A DNA stretch of 55,232 nt from an uncultured Clostridium sp. (GCA_947427205.1 CANEHB010000010.1:1-55232); one strand, 5' to 3'. Numbered from the stretch's first letter, positions 9,883 through 18,927 are shown. Numbers and translations are program-made. Notes: generated by a model from the letters alone, not told the origin.

Positions 9883-10737
9883 TTATTTATTTTCTAAAAA
9901 GCTTTTTACATCTTCAATTAATTCTAATGGTGTTGATGCTCCTGCTGTTATAGCAACTTCTGATACATTAGAAAATTTTTCATTTTCTAATTCTTTTGCA
10001 GTCTCTATTCCATAAACATTTTTACATTCTTCTTTAGCTATTTTAATAAGTTCTTTAGTATTTGCACTATTTCTTCCACCTATTACAATCATTACATCTG
10101 CTTTTTTTGCAATTTCTCTAGTATCTTTTTGTTTTGTCTCTGTTGCATTACATATTGTTTTATCTACAATAATATCTGCTTCTATAAAATTTGTTTCTAT
10201 TTCTCCAACTAATTCATCAAATTTGATACTTGAAAAAGTTGTTTGTGATACTACATATACTCTTCCTAAATTAGTTTTCTCATATTCAATATAAGCATCT
10301 AATATATCATCTTCATTTTCAATTACATACGAATTATCTCCTGCATATCCTTGTGTTCCTACTATTTCTGGATGATTTTTTTTACCTATAATAATAATAA
10401 AAGAATTCTTTTTTTCTCTTTCAACTTTTAAATGTACTGATTTAACATTTCCACATGTTAAATCAATTATTTCTAAATTTTTTTCATTTGCTATATCATA
10501 TCTAATTTTTGGTTCTCCATGAGACCTAAATATTACTTTTGAATTATTTGGTATTTCATCAATATTTTCTACTGTAATCATACCATTTTTCTCTAGAGTT
10601 TGTATAACTTGTTTATTATGTACAATTTCTCCTAAACAATATATTTTATCTTCTATTTTTAATGCTTCTTTTGCTTTTTCTACTGCATTTCTCACACCTG
10701 GACAAAAACCAGCAGTTTTGCCAATTGTTATTTTCAT
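9883..10737 (-). CDS. ispH: 4-hydroxy-3-methylbut-2-enyl diphosphate reductase
   Basis: IspH is the last enzyme of the MEP isoprenoid pathway; it reduces HMBPP to IPP and DMAPP with an iron-sulfur cluster. The 284 residues include the three cluster cysteines: C12 in GFCPGV, C95 in DLTCG and C196 in TICNAT. They also include the substrate histidines H40 and H73 (SHGEP) and the GGRNSANT loop. The frame is open 40 codons further upstream, but GGGAGA lies just before the ATG at 10737 and MKITIGKTAGFCPGV is the usual family start. There is no fused S1 domain, unlike some Clostridia. It is transcribed alone. Confidence 0.95.
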   Translation of the reverse strand: MKITIGKTAGFCPGVRNAVEKAKEALKIEDKIYCLGEIVHNKQVIQTLEKNGMITVENIDEIPNNSKVIFRSHGEPKIRYDIANEKNLEIIDLTCGNVKSVHLKVEREKKNSFIIIIGKKNHPEIVGTQGYAGDNSYVIENEDDILDAYIEYEKTNLGRVYVVSQTTFSSIKFDELVGEIETNFIEADIIVDKTICNATETKQKDTREIAKKADVMIVIGGRNSANTKELIKIAKEECKNVYGIETAKELENEKFSNVSEVAITAGASTPLELIEDVKSFLENK

Positions 10738-10955
10738 ATCTTTCTCCCAAATTTTATATATTCTTCTTTTAATTCTTATTGATTTTAGAATTATATAATA
10801 TTGTTTATAAAAAAGTAAAGTTTTAAAAGAATAATTCACAAACATTTTACAATACAAATAATTTATTAAAAGTAGTAATAAAAATAATTTACATGAATAT
10901 ATATTATAATGACTAATTTTAGTTAAGCTATATTTTTACGAAAGAAGGTATTTTT

Positions 10956-11060
10956 ATGAAAAAAATTTGGTTAGGATTATTATTAATTAGTACAAGTATT
11001 AGTTTTATTATTTTAGCTTACTTATTATATAATTTTGTGACAATACTTAATACTCTATAA
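10956..11060 (+). CDS. 34-residue single-helix membrane peptide
   Basis: An ATG preceded by AAAGAAGG opens a 34-codon frame ending in TAA. The product is Lys-Lys at the start, then an almost continuous hydrophobic helix (about residues 5-27), then a short polar tail. A TATAAT lies about 45 bp upstream. No homologue is recognised; size and shape fit a small membrane regulator or toxin-like peptide, but neither is shown. It sits between ispH and the Cys-rich peptide gene and is divergent from ispH. Confidence 0.5.
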   Translation: MKKIWLGLLLISTSISFIILAYLLYNFVTILNTL

Positions 11061-11081
11061 AATTAATCTCTTAATGTAATT

Positions 11082-11110
11082 TTGACATTTTATGTAAATT
11101 GTACTATAAT
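11082..11110 (+). promoter_or_regulatory. Consensus sigma-A promoter of the Cys-rich peptide gene
   Basis: TTGACA (11082-11087), a 17-bp spacer and TATAAT (11105-11110) match the vegetative consensus at all twelve positions. The peptide gene starts about 50 bp downstream. Confidence 0.85.
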
Positions 11111-11160
11111 ATTACTATGATAGTATTTGTCTATTGATTATAAAAAAGCGAGGTATATTT

Positions 11161-11367
11161 ATGAGAAATGATACGAATGCAACTACTAAAAACCGGATCG
11201 ATGCAAAACAGATAAATTTTACAGATGCATCTTCCACATATGATGGATCCCCCCATGACATTACAGTTACTGCCAATCCCCAATCTGTGAAGTGTGGATG
11301 AAACTGCTCCTGCAAAGGCGGATGCAAAGATGGCGGACCGTGCTGTGGAGGCAAGTGTCATCATTAA
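11161..11367 (+). CDS. Cys-rich small peptide gene with an in-frame TGA
   Basis: From the ATG at 11161, 46 codons run to a TGA at 11299-11301; the same frame continues for 21 codons to TAA at 11365-11367. The part after the TGA is strikingly rich in Cys and Gly (NCSCKGGCKDGGPCCGGKC, then two His), and a Cys-Gly pair directly precedes it. The continued Cys/Gly pattern argues that both parts are one peptide of about 68 residues, with the TGA either a recent nonsense mutation (one base from Cys TGT/TGC or Trp TGG) or a recoded codon. Base composition is clearly more GC-rich than the neighbourhood. The unit has its own consensus promoter and terminator. The family is not recognised; a metal-binding peptide or a peptide precursor are possibilities only. 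Confidence 0.6.
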
Positions 11368-11398
11368 TATCAAATAACATTTTTTAGATATTGAAAAA

Positions 11399-11426
11399 GA
11401 GCTTTGCTGGTCTTTCAGCAAAGCTC
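11399..11426 (+). terminator. Terminator of the Cys-rich peptide gene
   Basis: A perfect 11-bp stem (GAGCTTTGCTG at 11399-11409 with 11416-11426) encloses a 6-nt loop 31 bases after the TAA. The T-run after it is short and interrupted. Confidence 0.7.
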
Positions 11427-11478
11427 CTCGCATTTTATATTTTATAATAACTTTATTTTATACTTTAAATGTATTTTT

Positions 11479-13266
11479 CTAAAGTTCATTTTTTATTTTT
11501 TCTGCTAGAGCTTTATTAATTCCTTTAACTTCAGATATTTCTTCAATACTTGCTTCTTTTATATTTTTTATGCTTCCAAACTTTTTAAGCAACTCTGTTC
11601 TTTTCTTATCTCCTATTCCTTCAATATAATCTAACTTTGATTTTGTCATTTCTTTATCTCTAACTTTTCTATGATATTCTATAGCAGTTTTATGAACTTC
11701 ATCTTGAAGTGATGTTATAAAGTTGAAAAGATTTTCTGAAATTCTATATTCATTTTTATCTTCATCTACTAATGCTCTCGTAGAATGTTTATCATCTTTT
11801 ACCATACCAAATACTGGTATACTAACATTTACATCATTCATGGCATTTTTTATTGCTCTTATTTGCGTAATACCACCATCTGCTAAAATCAAATCTGGCA
11901 ATGCTCCAAATCCACTACTATTAGAATCTTCTATAGAATGCTTTAATCTTCGTGTTACTACTTCTTGCATACATCTTGGATCATCTTGACCATAAACAGT
12001 TTTTATTTTAAATCTTCTTGATAAATTTCTTTTTATTACTCCGTTTTGTGCTACACACATACCTGCAACAATAAACGTTCCAGATATATTTGATATATCA
12101 AAACTTTCAATTTTATAAGGAATTTCATCTAAATCTAATACATCTCTTAATTCTATTAAAATATCTGTTTTATCCTTTGTTTTATTTTCTAAAGTTATTC
12201 TACTATTAAGTTCTGCCATTTCAACAAATCTTAATTTTTCACCTTTTTGTGGACTCTTTAATTCTACTTTTCTATTTCCTTTATTTGAAAGCCAATTTTC
12301 TAAGGCTTCTTTTTCTTCTAATTTATATCTAAGCATTATTTTACTTGGAAAGTCTTTCTTATCCATATAATATTGTTTAATAAATCCAGATACAATTTCA
12401 CTTTCTTCCATATCTTTTAGTTCATCAAAAAAGTAATGTTCTCTTCCTATCATTTTACTGTTTCGTATAAAGAACATTTCTATACAAACTGTAACTTCAT
12501 TTTTATATAACCCAATTACATCAATATTATTTTCAGAAATATTAGATACTTTTTGCTTCTCAGATACTCTTTCAATTGCCAAAATTCTATCTCGAACAGT
12601 TGCTGCTTTTTCAAATTCTAATTTTTCTGAAAACTCTTCCATTTCCTCTTTTAACTTTTTTATTATACTATCAATTTTTCCATCTAATAATAAACTAATC
12701 TGGTCAATTTGATTTTTATATTCTTCTTTACTAACATATCCCATACAAGGTGCTAAACATTTTTTTATATGATAATTCAAACAAGCTCTATCTTGATTTT
12801 TAAAGTTTTTACATTGTCTTATTTGAAACTTCTCTTTTATAAAACTTACCATTTCTTTTGCTGCACCTGCATTAGCATAAGGTCCAAAATATTTTGCACC
12901 ATCATTTTGTATTCTTCTAGTTATAAATACACTAGGATAATCTGATTTCACATCTATTTTTATATATGGATATGTTTTATCATCTTTAAGCAACACATTA
13001 AATTTAGGTCTATATTTCTTTATTAAATTACATTCTAAAATTAAAGCTTCATCTTCACTACCAACTACTATATATTCAAAATGGTCTATTAAAGAAACCA
13101 TCTTTTCTATTCTTGGTGTTTTATTATTTTTTCTAAAATATTGTCTAACTCTATTTTTTAAAACAATAGCTTTACCTACATATATAACATTATCATCTTT
13201 ATCATGCATTAAATAAACACCTGGTTTTTCAGGAAGCTTTTTTAATTCTTCTTCAATATCAAACAT
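11479..13266 (-). CDS. uvrC: Excinuclease ABC subunit C
   Basis: UvrC makes both incisions around DNA lesions in the UvrABC nucleotide-excision repair complex. The 595-residue length is normal. The GIY-YIG nuclease domain is at the N-terminus (PGVYLMHDKDDNVIYVGKA, about 15-33). Next come the Cys cluster region near 155-175, the UVR domain that binds UvrB (about 200-235), the RNase H-like nuclease half (FDISNISG near 390) and the C-terminal helix-hairpin-helix pair (IEGIGDKKRTELLKKFG). It is 40 bp downstream of hpt on the same strand. Confidence 0.97.
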   Translation of the reverse strand: MFDIEEELKKLPEKPGVYLMHDKDDNVIYVGKAIVLKNRVRQYFRKNNKTPRIEKMVSLIDHFEYIVVGSEDEALILECNLIKKYRPKFNVLLKDDKTYPYIKIDVKSDYPSVFITRRIQNDGAKYFGPYANAGAAKEMVSFIKEKFQIRQCKNFKNQDRACLNYHIKKCLAPCMGYVSKEEYKNQIDQISLLLDGKIDSIIKKLKEEMEEFSEKLEFEKAATVRDRILAIERVSEKQKVSNISENNIDVIGLYKNEVTVCIEMFFIRNSKMIGREHYFFDELKDMEESEIVSGFIKQYYMDKKDFPSKIMLRYKLEEKEALENWLSNKGNRKVELKSPQKGEKLRFVEMAELNSRITLENKTKDKTDILIELRDVLDLDEIPYKIESFDISNISGTFIVAGMCVAQNGVIKRNLSRRFKIKTVYGQDDPRCMQEVVTRRLKHSIEDSNSSGFGALPDLILADGGITQIRAIKNAMNDVNVSIPVFGMVKDDKHSTRALVDEDKNEYRISENLFNFITSLQDEVHKTAIEYHRKVRDKEMTKSKLDYIEGIGDKKRTELLKKFGSIKNIKEASIEEISEVKGINKALAEKIKNEL

Positions 13267-13306
13267 ATTCTCACCTTAATTTTCTGCTAACTTTATATAG
13301 TTAATC

Positions 13307-13822
13307 TTAATTATCTATATAACCAACATATGGTATATTTCTTCCCTTTTCATCAACATCAAATCCATATCCTACTACAAATTTATTTGGAATTACAAAA
13401 CCTGTATAATCTATATCAACATCTACTTGTCTTCTTTCTTTTTTATCCATAAACACAGCTATTTTTACACTTTTTGCCTTTTTTGATATTAGATATTCTT
13501 TTAAAAATTTTAAAGTATATCCTGTATCAACAATATCTTCAACTATTAAAACATCTCTACCTTCTATACTGTTATCTAAATCTTTTTTCATATTAATTTT
13601 TCCAGTACTTTCTGTTCCTTGATAGCTTGAAACTTGAACTGTCTCTAATTCTATTGGAGTTTTCATTTTCTTTACTAAATCAACAGTAAAAAATATAGCT
13701 CCTTTTAAAACTGAAACTACTACTATATCCTTGCCAACATAGTCTTTGTCAATTTCTTCTGCTACCTCTTTAATTCTTTCTTGAATTTCTTTTTCTTCAT
13801 ACATTACTTTTAAATTTTCCAT
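13307..13822 (-). CDS. hpt: Hypoxanthine phosphoribosyltransferase
   Basis: This purine-salvage enzyme converts hypoxanthine or guanine with PRPP to IMP or GMP. The 171-residue protein shows the type I PRTase fold, with VLKGAIFF near 40 and the PRPP loop VEDIVDTGYT near 95-104. An aromatic stacking region follows in YTGFVIPNKFVVGYGFD. It is first in a two-gene set with uvrC. The intergenic region to glmS is divergent. Confidence 0.95.
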   Translation of the reverse strand: MENLKVMYEEKEIQERIKEVAEEIDKDYVGKDIVVVSVLKGAIFFTVDLVKKMKTPIELETVQVSSYQGTESTGKINMKKDLDNSIEGRDVLIVEDIVDTGYTLKFLKEYLISKKAKSVKIAVFMDKKERRQVDVDIDYTGFVIPNKFVVGYGFDVDEKGRNIPYVGYIDN

Positions 13823-13924
13823 AAAAACTCCATTTCAATTAATATTTTAATTACTTTTTAATTATATTATATTTATTTTTAGGTGTAAATAAGTTTATTC
13901 ACAAAAGTTTCACCAAAATTTCAT

Positions 13925-13956
13925 TTGACATTTTTTAAACTTTTACATATTATAAT
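13925..13956 (+). promoter_or_regulatory. glmS promoter
   Basis: TTGACA at 13925-13930 is followed at 17 bp by TATTAT (13948-13953) and at 20 bp by TATAAT (13951-13956). Transcription would start about 75 bp upstream of the ribozyme cleavage site. Confidence 0.65.
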
Positions 13957-14040
13957 ATAGAAATAGGTATACTAGAAAATATGAATTCTAGTTTTTGTAA
14001 GCTTAAATTTTGAAAGGAGTAAAATTTAAAACAAAGGTTA

Positions 14041-14290
14041 GCGCCAGAACTATTTATATTTTTTACATAGAATTGTAAATAAATATTTTTTAGGATAAAA
14101 GCATAATTATCTTCTGCATAAAGTTCTCATACTATAAATAACTTTCATAGAATATAAAAAATTTCCTATAAAAATAGTTGACGAGGTTTAGAGTTATCGA
14201 AATATTCGGCGGATGCTCTAATGGTACAATTACTACCATAGGTTAAATTAAAAAATAGTAGTAATACTTTTAACAGATTTTTAACCAGTA
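14041..14290 (+). ncRNA. glmS ribozyme
   Basis: Conserved core pieces appear in order: GCGCCAGAAC at 14041, GTTGACGAGG at about 14177, GTTATCGAAAT at about 14194 and TCGGCGGATG at about 14205. These are the hallmarks of the glucosamine-6-phosphate-activated self-cleaving ribozyme; cleavage is expected 5' of G14041. The stretch between the first two core pieces is about 125 nt and AT-rich, apparently an enlarged P1/P2 region, with AACTATTT and AAATAGTT closing it. A later stem (ATTACTAC with GTAGTAAT, ending near 14268) fits P4. The 3' boundary is approximate. The position before glmS fits negative feedback on GlcN6P synthesis. Confidence 0.93.
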
Positions 14291-14385
14291 ATTTTGCTTA
14301 CACCCTATTTATAAACTAGATTTTATGGCAATTTTATTGCCTTTTAAAACTATACTATAGTTTATTTAAGAAAGGTGGTTTTTTT

Positions 14386-16221
14386 ATGTGTGGAATAGTT
14401 GGTTATATAGGAGAAAAACAAGCAAAACCAATATTAATTAATGGTCTTTTAAGATTAGAATACAGAGGTTATGACTCTGCTGGAATTGCTACTATCGAAA
14501 ATAGTGGTATTAAAAATATTAAAAATAAAGGTCGTGTTAACGAACTTGAAAAAATTGATGATATAAATTCTTTAACAGGAACAATAGGAATTGGTCATAC
14601 TAGATGGGCTACTCATGGTAAACCTTCTAGTATCAATTCTCATCCTCATATGGATAATTCAAATAAATTTGCTGTTGTTCATAATGGTATAATTGAAAAC
14701 TATGCAAATTTAAGAGAGTTTTTAAAATCTCGTAAATATACTTTTTTATCAGAAACAGATACTGAAGTTATACCAAATTTAATTCATTTTAATTATGAAA
14801 ACTCTAAAGAAAAAGGCAAAAAGCGTCTTTTAGCAGCTGTTATAGATTCTTGTAAAATGCTAAAAGGTAGCTATGCTATTGAAGTTTTATGTTCTGATTT
14901 TCCAGACAATATGATTGTAGTTAGAAAAGATAGTCCTTTAGTTATTGGAAAAGGAAATAATGAAAGTTATATCAGCTCTGATATTCCCGCTATTTTATCT
15001 TTTACCAAAGACTTTTATCTTTTAAATGATAATGAATTTGCTTTCATTAGTAGAAATAATATTGATTTCTATGATGTAAATTCAAATCCAATAAATAAAG
15101 AAATTAAAAATATTACCTGGGATGCTGGAGCTGCTGAAAAAGATGGCTATCCTGATTTTATGTTAAAAGAAATTAATGAACAACCAAAATCAATAAGAGA
15201 AACTATTGGTTCTAGACTTCCTGAAAATTCTAGCTCTGTTATTCCAGAATTAGATATAGATAAAAAATTCTTACAAACAATTAATAAAATTTTTATAATT
15301 GCTTGTGGTACAGCTATGCATGCAGGTCTCGCTGGAAAAAATATTTTAGAAAGTTTATGTGAAATCCCAACAGAAGTTGAAGCTGCATCAGAATTTAGAT
15401 ATAGAAATCCAATAATAAATAAAAATACTCTTTGTATATTTATTAGTCAATCTGGTGAAACAGCTGATACTATTGCTGCTTTAAAACTTGCAAAATTAAA
15501 AGGTTCAAAAACTATTGCTATATCAAATGTAGTTGGATCTTCAATTTCAAGAGAAGCAGATTATACAATTTATACTCATGCTGGTCCTGAAATAGCTGTC
15601 GCATCTACAAAAGCTTACACTGCTCAAATTGTTTTACTTGCAATTCTTGCAATTAATTTTGCAGAAAAATTAGAAATAAATAAAGAAAAACATGAAGAAC
15701 TAAAAAAAGATATACTTCTTCTACCTTCTAGCCTTGAAGAAGTATTAAAAAATACAGAAAAAATAAAATCATTTGCTCAAAGTATCTATAAAGAAAAAGA
15801 TGTATTCTTTATTGGTAGAGGTATTGATTATACTGTTGCAATGGAAGGATCTTTAAAACTTAAAGAAATTTCATATATACATTCAGAAGCTTATCCTTCT
15901 GGTGAATTAAAACATGGACCTATTGCATTAATAGAAAATGGTGTAACTGTTATTTCAGTTTTAACAAATAGGCTTTTAGTAGAAAAATCAATTAGTAATA
16001 TTCAAGAAGTTGTAACTAGAGGAGCAAAAACTTTTATAGTTACTAACCAAGAATTAAATCATGATTTTGATGAAGTTATAGAAATTCCAAAAACCAATAT
16101 ACTTATCTCTCCTATTCTTTCTGTAGTACCTCTTCAAATTTTAGCATACTACATTTCTAAAGAAAAAGGATTGGATGTTGATAAACCTAGAAACCTTGCA
16201 AAATCAGTAACAGTAGAATAA
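14386..16221 (+). CDS. glmS: Glutamine-fructose-6-phosphate aminotransferase (isomerizing)
   Basis: GlmS makes glucosamine-6-phosphate from fructose-6-phosphate and glutamine, the entry to peptidoglycan amino sugars. The 611 residues begin MCGIVGYIG, with Cys2 as the N-terminal glutaminase nucleophile, and include HTRWATHG near 72-79. Two SIS sugar-isomerase domains follow (the ACGTAMHAG and SQSGETADT motifs near 305 and 350, then a second set after ~455). The end, NLAKSVTVE, is the family-typical C-terminus. The start has GAAAGGTGG upstream. Expression is expected to be set by the ribozyme in its leader. Confidence 0.98.
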   Translation: MCGIVGYIGEKQAKPILINGLLRLEYRGYDSAGIATIENSGIKNIKNKGRVNELEKIDDINSLTGTIGIGHTRWATHGKPSSINSHPHMDNSNKFAVVHNGIIENYANLREFLKSRKYTFLSETDTEVIPNLIHFNYENSKEKGKKRLLAAVIDSCKMLKGSYAIEVLCSDFPDNMIVVRKDSPLVIGKGNNESYISSDIPAILSFTKDFYLLNDNEFAFISRNNIDFYDVNSNPINKEIKNITWDAGAAEKDGYPDFMLKEINEQPKSIRETIGSRLPENSSSVIPELDIDKKFLQTINKIFIIACGTAMHAGLAGKNILESLCEIPTEVEAASEFRYRNPIINKNTLCIFISQSGETADTIAALKLAKLKGSKTIAISNVVGSSISREADYTIYTHAGPEIAVASTKAYTAQIVLLAILAINFAEKLEINKEKHEELKKDILLLPSSLEEVLKNTEKIKSFAQSIYKEKDVFFIGRGIDYTVAMEGSLKLKEISYIHSEAYPSGELKHGPIALIENGVTVISVLTNRLLVEKSISNIQEVVTRGAKTFIVTNQELNHDFDEVIEIPKTNILISPILSVVPLQILAYYISKEKGLDVDKPRNLAKSVTVE

Positions 16222-16245
16222 ATAATCAAAAGTTTATAATATAAC

Positions 16246-16272
16246 AAAAGAGGAGATTGTATCTCCTCTTTT
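16246..16272 (+). terminator. glmS terminator
   Basis: A perfect 12-bp stem (16246-16257 with 16261-16272) with a 3-nt loop ends in TTTT. The A-run on its 5' side lets it also serve the convergent PAS gene. Confidence 0.8.
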
Positions 16273-16290
16273 AATTGCATTATGTCTAAA

Positions 16291-16632
16291 TTACATTTGT
16301 AAATTAAGTTCAAATCTTTCTATAAATCCAATCCATTCACCTTTGGAATTTTTTACTCCTTGCATATATACTCTCTGATTTCGAGCAGTTACACATACAA
16401 AAACTTCTTTTCCATTTCTTTTTATACCTTCATATCCTTGTTTTATTTTCTCTATTGATTTTTCATTACTATGACAATCAAATAAACTTTTTCCAATTAA
16501 ATCTTTATATCCTCTTTCTTGATAATAATGATACTTTGCATTTTGATTCATAAATCTAATGATATAATCATTATCTACAAATACTATTGGATATGGATAA
16601 CTATTTAAAATTCCTTCAAATATTTCTTCCAT
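16291..16632 (-). CDS. Stand-alone PAS domain protein
   Basis: The 113 residues are essentially one PAS sensor domain: an N-terminal helix, YPYPIVFVDNDYIIRFMNQNA, then the GKSLFDCH turn and a final strand pair around MQGVKNSKGEWIGFIERF. There is no output domain, so it may act by protein contact. A Cys-His in the central loop could bind a cofactor or metal, which is speculative. The ATG at 16632 has GGAG 6 bases upstream; the GTG at 16644 does not. It is immediately downstream (14 bp) of the DUF2508 gene, likely co-transcribed. Confidence 0.8.
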   Translation of the reverse strand: MEEIFEGILNSYPYPIVFVDNDYIIRFMNQNAKYHYYQERGYKDLIGKSLFDCHSNEKSIEKIKQGYEGIKRNGKEVFVCVTARNQRVYMQGVKNSKGEWIGFIERFELNLQM

Positions 16633-16646
16633 TTTTTTCTCCACTT

Positions 16647-16880
16647 TTATATATTAATATTTCTCTTTTTAGCTTGTTTAATAAGATAACCATATTTAGC
16701 CTCTTCAGCTTTTATTTGATATGAATAATAATCAATTAAATCGCTATCTGCAAACTGTAAATTATTATACATAGTAGTCAAACTTTCTTTAACAATTTCA
16801 ATATTTTTTAAAAGCTCGATATTTTTTTCACTATCGTCTTGTTCACTTATCTTTATTTCTCTAACATATTGATTATACAT
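16647..16880 (-). CDS. DUF2508 (YaaL-like) small protein
   Basis: The 77-residue, mostly helical, charged protein ends with QIKAEEAKYGYLIKQAKKRN, which matches the C-terminal signature I know from the DUF2508/YaaL family. The function of that family is unknown; in Bacillus yaaL lies near recR. Here it sits between engB and a PAS protein gene. AAGGAG precedes the ATG. Confidence 0.65.
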   Translation of the reverse strand: MYNQYVREIKISEQDDSEKNIELLKNIEIVKESLTTMYNNLQFADSDLIDYYSYQIKAEEAKYGYLIKQAKKRNINI

Positions 16881-16978
16881 AAATTATCTCCTTGTCCAAA
16901 ACTAAACCTTAATTAGAAATCTTTTATATTTAAGGTATAATTTAGCATTCTATATATATTTATGCATAATTAAATAAT

Positions 16979-17569
16979 TTATTCATTATTTGGAATAATT
17001 TTTTCAATTTCTTTCCATATATCTTCTGTATAAATTTTTCTTTCAGCTGAAAATGGCAATATTGTGCTATATGATATTCCCAAAAATTCTTTTATTCTTT
17101 TTACTTCATCAGCTACCTTTGTTATTGCTATTTTATCAGCTTTATTTGTAACAACTATAAATGGTAAATTGCTTCTTAAAATATAATCATACATTAGCAT
17201 ATCATCTTCTGTAGGTTTATGTCTAATATCTAATAAAAATACAATTAAAGAAATATTCTTTCCTTCTTCTAAATATTCTTCAATATACTTTCCTGATATT
17301 ACTTTTTCTTTTTTAGACATTTTACTAAAACCATATCCAGGTAAATCTACAAAATAAAATTTTTCATCTATATTATAAAAATTTATTTGTCTAGTTTTTC
17401 CAGGAACATTACTTGTTCTTGCCAAGCTTTTTCTATTTATCATTGTATTTACAAAAGAAGATTTCCCTACATTAGATTTTCCTACTAATACTATTTCTGG
17501 CAAATCTCCTTTTGGATATTGTTTTTTACTTACTGCTGATATTTCAAATTTAGGATTTCTTACTATCAT
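16979..17569 (-). CDS. engB: Ribosome-biogenesis GTPase EngB/YsxC
   Basis: This small TRAFAC GTPase is needed for 50S subunit assembly. The G1 motif GKSNVGKSS is near residues 28-36, G3 is DLPGYG, G4 is TNKAD and G5 lies near FSAE. The product has 196 residues from the ATG at 17569, chosen because GGAG lies 6 bases before it and the start MIVRNPKFEISAV aligns with YsxC. Another in-frame ATG at 17584 lacks proper spacing. It lies 80 bp downstream of serS, with overlapping inverted repeats between. Confidence 0.95.
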   Translation of the reverse strand: MIVRNPKFEISAVSKKQYPKGDLPEIVLVGKSNVGKSSFVNTMINRKSLARTSNVPGKTRQINFYNIDEKFYFVDLPGYGFSKMSKKEKVISGKYIEEYLEEGKNISLIVFLLDIRHKPTEDDMLMYDYILRSNLPFIVVTNKADKIAITKVADEVKRIKEFLGISYSTILPFSAERKIYTEDIWKEIEKIIPNNE

Positions 17570-17574
17570 AATTT

Positions 17575-17645
17575 CTCCATTCATTTGTCCTTTTTTTGAC
17601 GTTTATCAATAGACAAAAATGTCCAGTAACAAACGTCCATAAACG
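17575..17645 (-). other. Overlapping inverted repeats between serS and engB
   Basis: On the minus strand AATGTCC...GGACATT (with T-rich sequence after it) overlaps GACGTTT...AAACGTC, so the two hairpins cannot form side by side. The first looks like a weak serS terminator. Similar pieces (ACATTTTTGTCC) occur near 7225-7250, so this may also be a decayed dispersed palindrome. Confidence 0.4.
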
Positions 17646-17649
17646 GACA

Positions 17650-18927
17650 TTAATTTATTTTTTCTTTTCCTCCCATATAACCTTGTAAAACTTTTGGAAT
17701 TCTTATACTTCCATCTTCTTGATAATTATTTTCTATAACAGCAATTAATCCTCTTGGACTTGCTACTACAGTATTATTTAAAGTAGCTACTAAATAATTA
17801 CCTTTTTCTCCTTTAGCTCTAATTCCTAATCTTCTTGCTTGTGCATCACCTAATGTAGAGCAACTACCTACTTCAAAATATTTCTTTTGACGTGGGCTCC
17901 AAGCTTCAACATCACAAGATTTAACTTTTAAATCTGCTAAATCTCCACTACAACATTCTAAAGTTCTTACAGGTACATCTAAACTTCTAAAAAACTCTAC
18001 TGTATAACTCCACATTTTATTATACCAATCCATTTGTTCTTCTGGTTTGCAAAGTACAATCATTTCTTGTTTTTCAAATTGGTGAACTCTATATAAACCT
18101 CTTTCTTCTAATCCATGAGACCCAACCTCTTTTCTAAAACATGGAGAATATCCTGTTATAGCTATAGGTAATTCTTCTTCTTTCACTATCTGACCTTTAA
18201 ATTTTCCTATCATAGAATGTTCACTTGTACCTATTAAATAAAGATCTTCACCTTCAATTTTGTACATCATAGCTTCTAATTCTTCAAAACTCATAACACC
18301 ATTTACAACATCACTTCTTATCATAAAAGGTGGTATACAATAAGTAAACCCTTTATTTATCATAAAGTCTCTAGCATATGCAATCATTGCTTCATGTAAT
18401 CTTGCTACATCTCCTAATAAATAATAAAATCCATTTCCACTTGTTCTTCCAGCACTTTCTTTATCTAATCCACATAAGCTTTCAATTATATCTGCATGAT
18501 AAGGTATTTCATAATCTGGAACAGCTGGATCTCCAAACTTTTCATTTTCTACATTTTCGCTATCATCTTTTCCTATAGGAACTGATGCATCCATAATATT
18601 AGGAATTTTCATCATTCTACTTTTTATTTCTTCTTTTAAGACATCTTCTCTTCCTTCATTTGCTGCTAATTTATCATTGATTTCTTGTACTTCTTTTTTT
18701 TTGCTTTCTGCTTCTTCCTTTTTTCCTTGTCCCATAAGATTTCCAATTTCTTTACTTATAGAATTTCTTTTCATACGAAGATCATCACACATTAATGTTA
18801 ATTCTCTGCTTTCCTTATCTAATTCTAGCACTTCATCAACTAAATTTAATTTATGATCTTGAAATTTTTTTCTAATATTTTCTTTTACCATTTCTGGATT
18901 CTCTCTTAATATTTTTATATCTATCAT
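17650..18927 (-). CDS. serS: Seryl-tRNA synthetase
   Basis: This class II aminoacyl-tRNA synthetase charges tRNA-Ser. The 425-residue protein has the long N-terminal coiled-coil arm (about 30-105) that grips the tRNA extra arm. Then come motif 2 around SPCFRKEVGSHG and FEKQEM, and motif 3 near the end (GNYLVATLNNT then VVASPRGLIAVIENN). It is the fourth gene after the T-box at 20.5 kb, 31 bp after a DUF1653 gene. The presumed serine specificity of that T-box fits serS as its main target. Confidence 0.97.
   Translation of the reverse strand: MIDIKILRENPEMVKENIRKKFQDHKLNLVDEVLELDKESRELTLMCDDLRMKRNSISKEIGNLMGQGKKEEAESKKKEVQEINDKLAANEGREDVLKEEIKSRMMKIPNIMDASVPIGKDDSENVENEKFGDPAVPDYEIPYHADIIESLCGLDKESAGRTSGNGFYYLLGDVARLHEAMIAYARDFMINKGFTYCIPPFMIRSDVVNGVMSFEELEAMMYKIEGEDLYLIGTSEHSMIGKFKGQIVKEEELPIAITGYSPCFRKEVGSHGLEERGLYRVHQFEKQEMIVLCKPEEQMDWYNKMWSYTVEFFRSLDVPVRTLECCSGDLADLKVKSCDVEAWSPRQKKYFEVGSCSTLGDAQARRLGIRAKGEKGNYLVATLNNTVVASPRGLIAVIENNYQEDGSIRIPKVLQGYMGGKEKIN

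Noticed and set aside
11161..11367. TGA read as tryptophan throughout this genome
   Set aside because: TGA closes the pilM-pilN gene in an ATGA overlap with pilO, so the standard code applies here.
11115..11433. Two minus-strand frames over the Cys-rich peptide gene
   Set aside because: The promoter, ribosome site and terminator all point to the plus strand, and the minus frames have no ribosome site.
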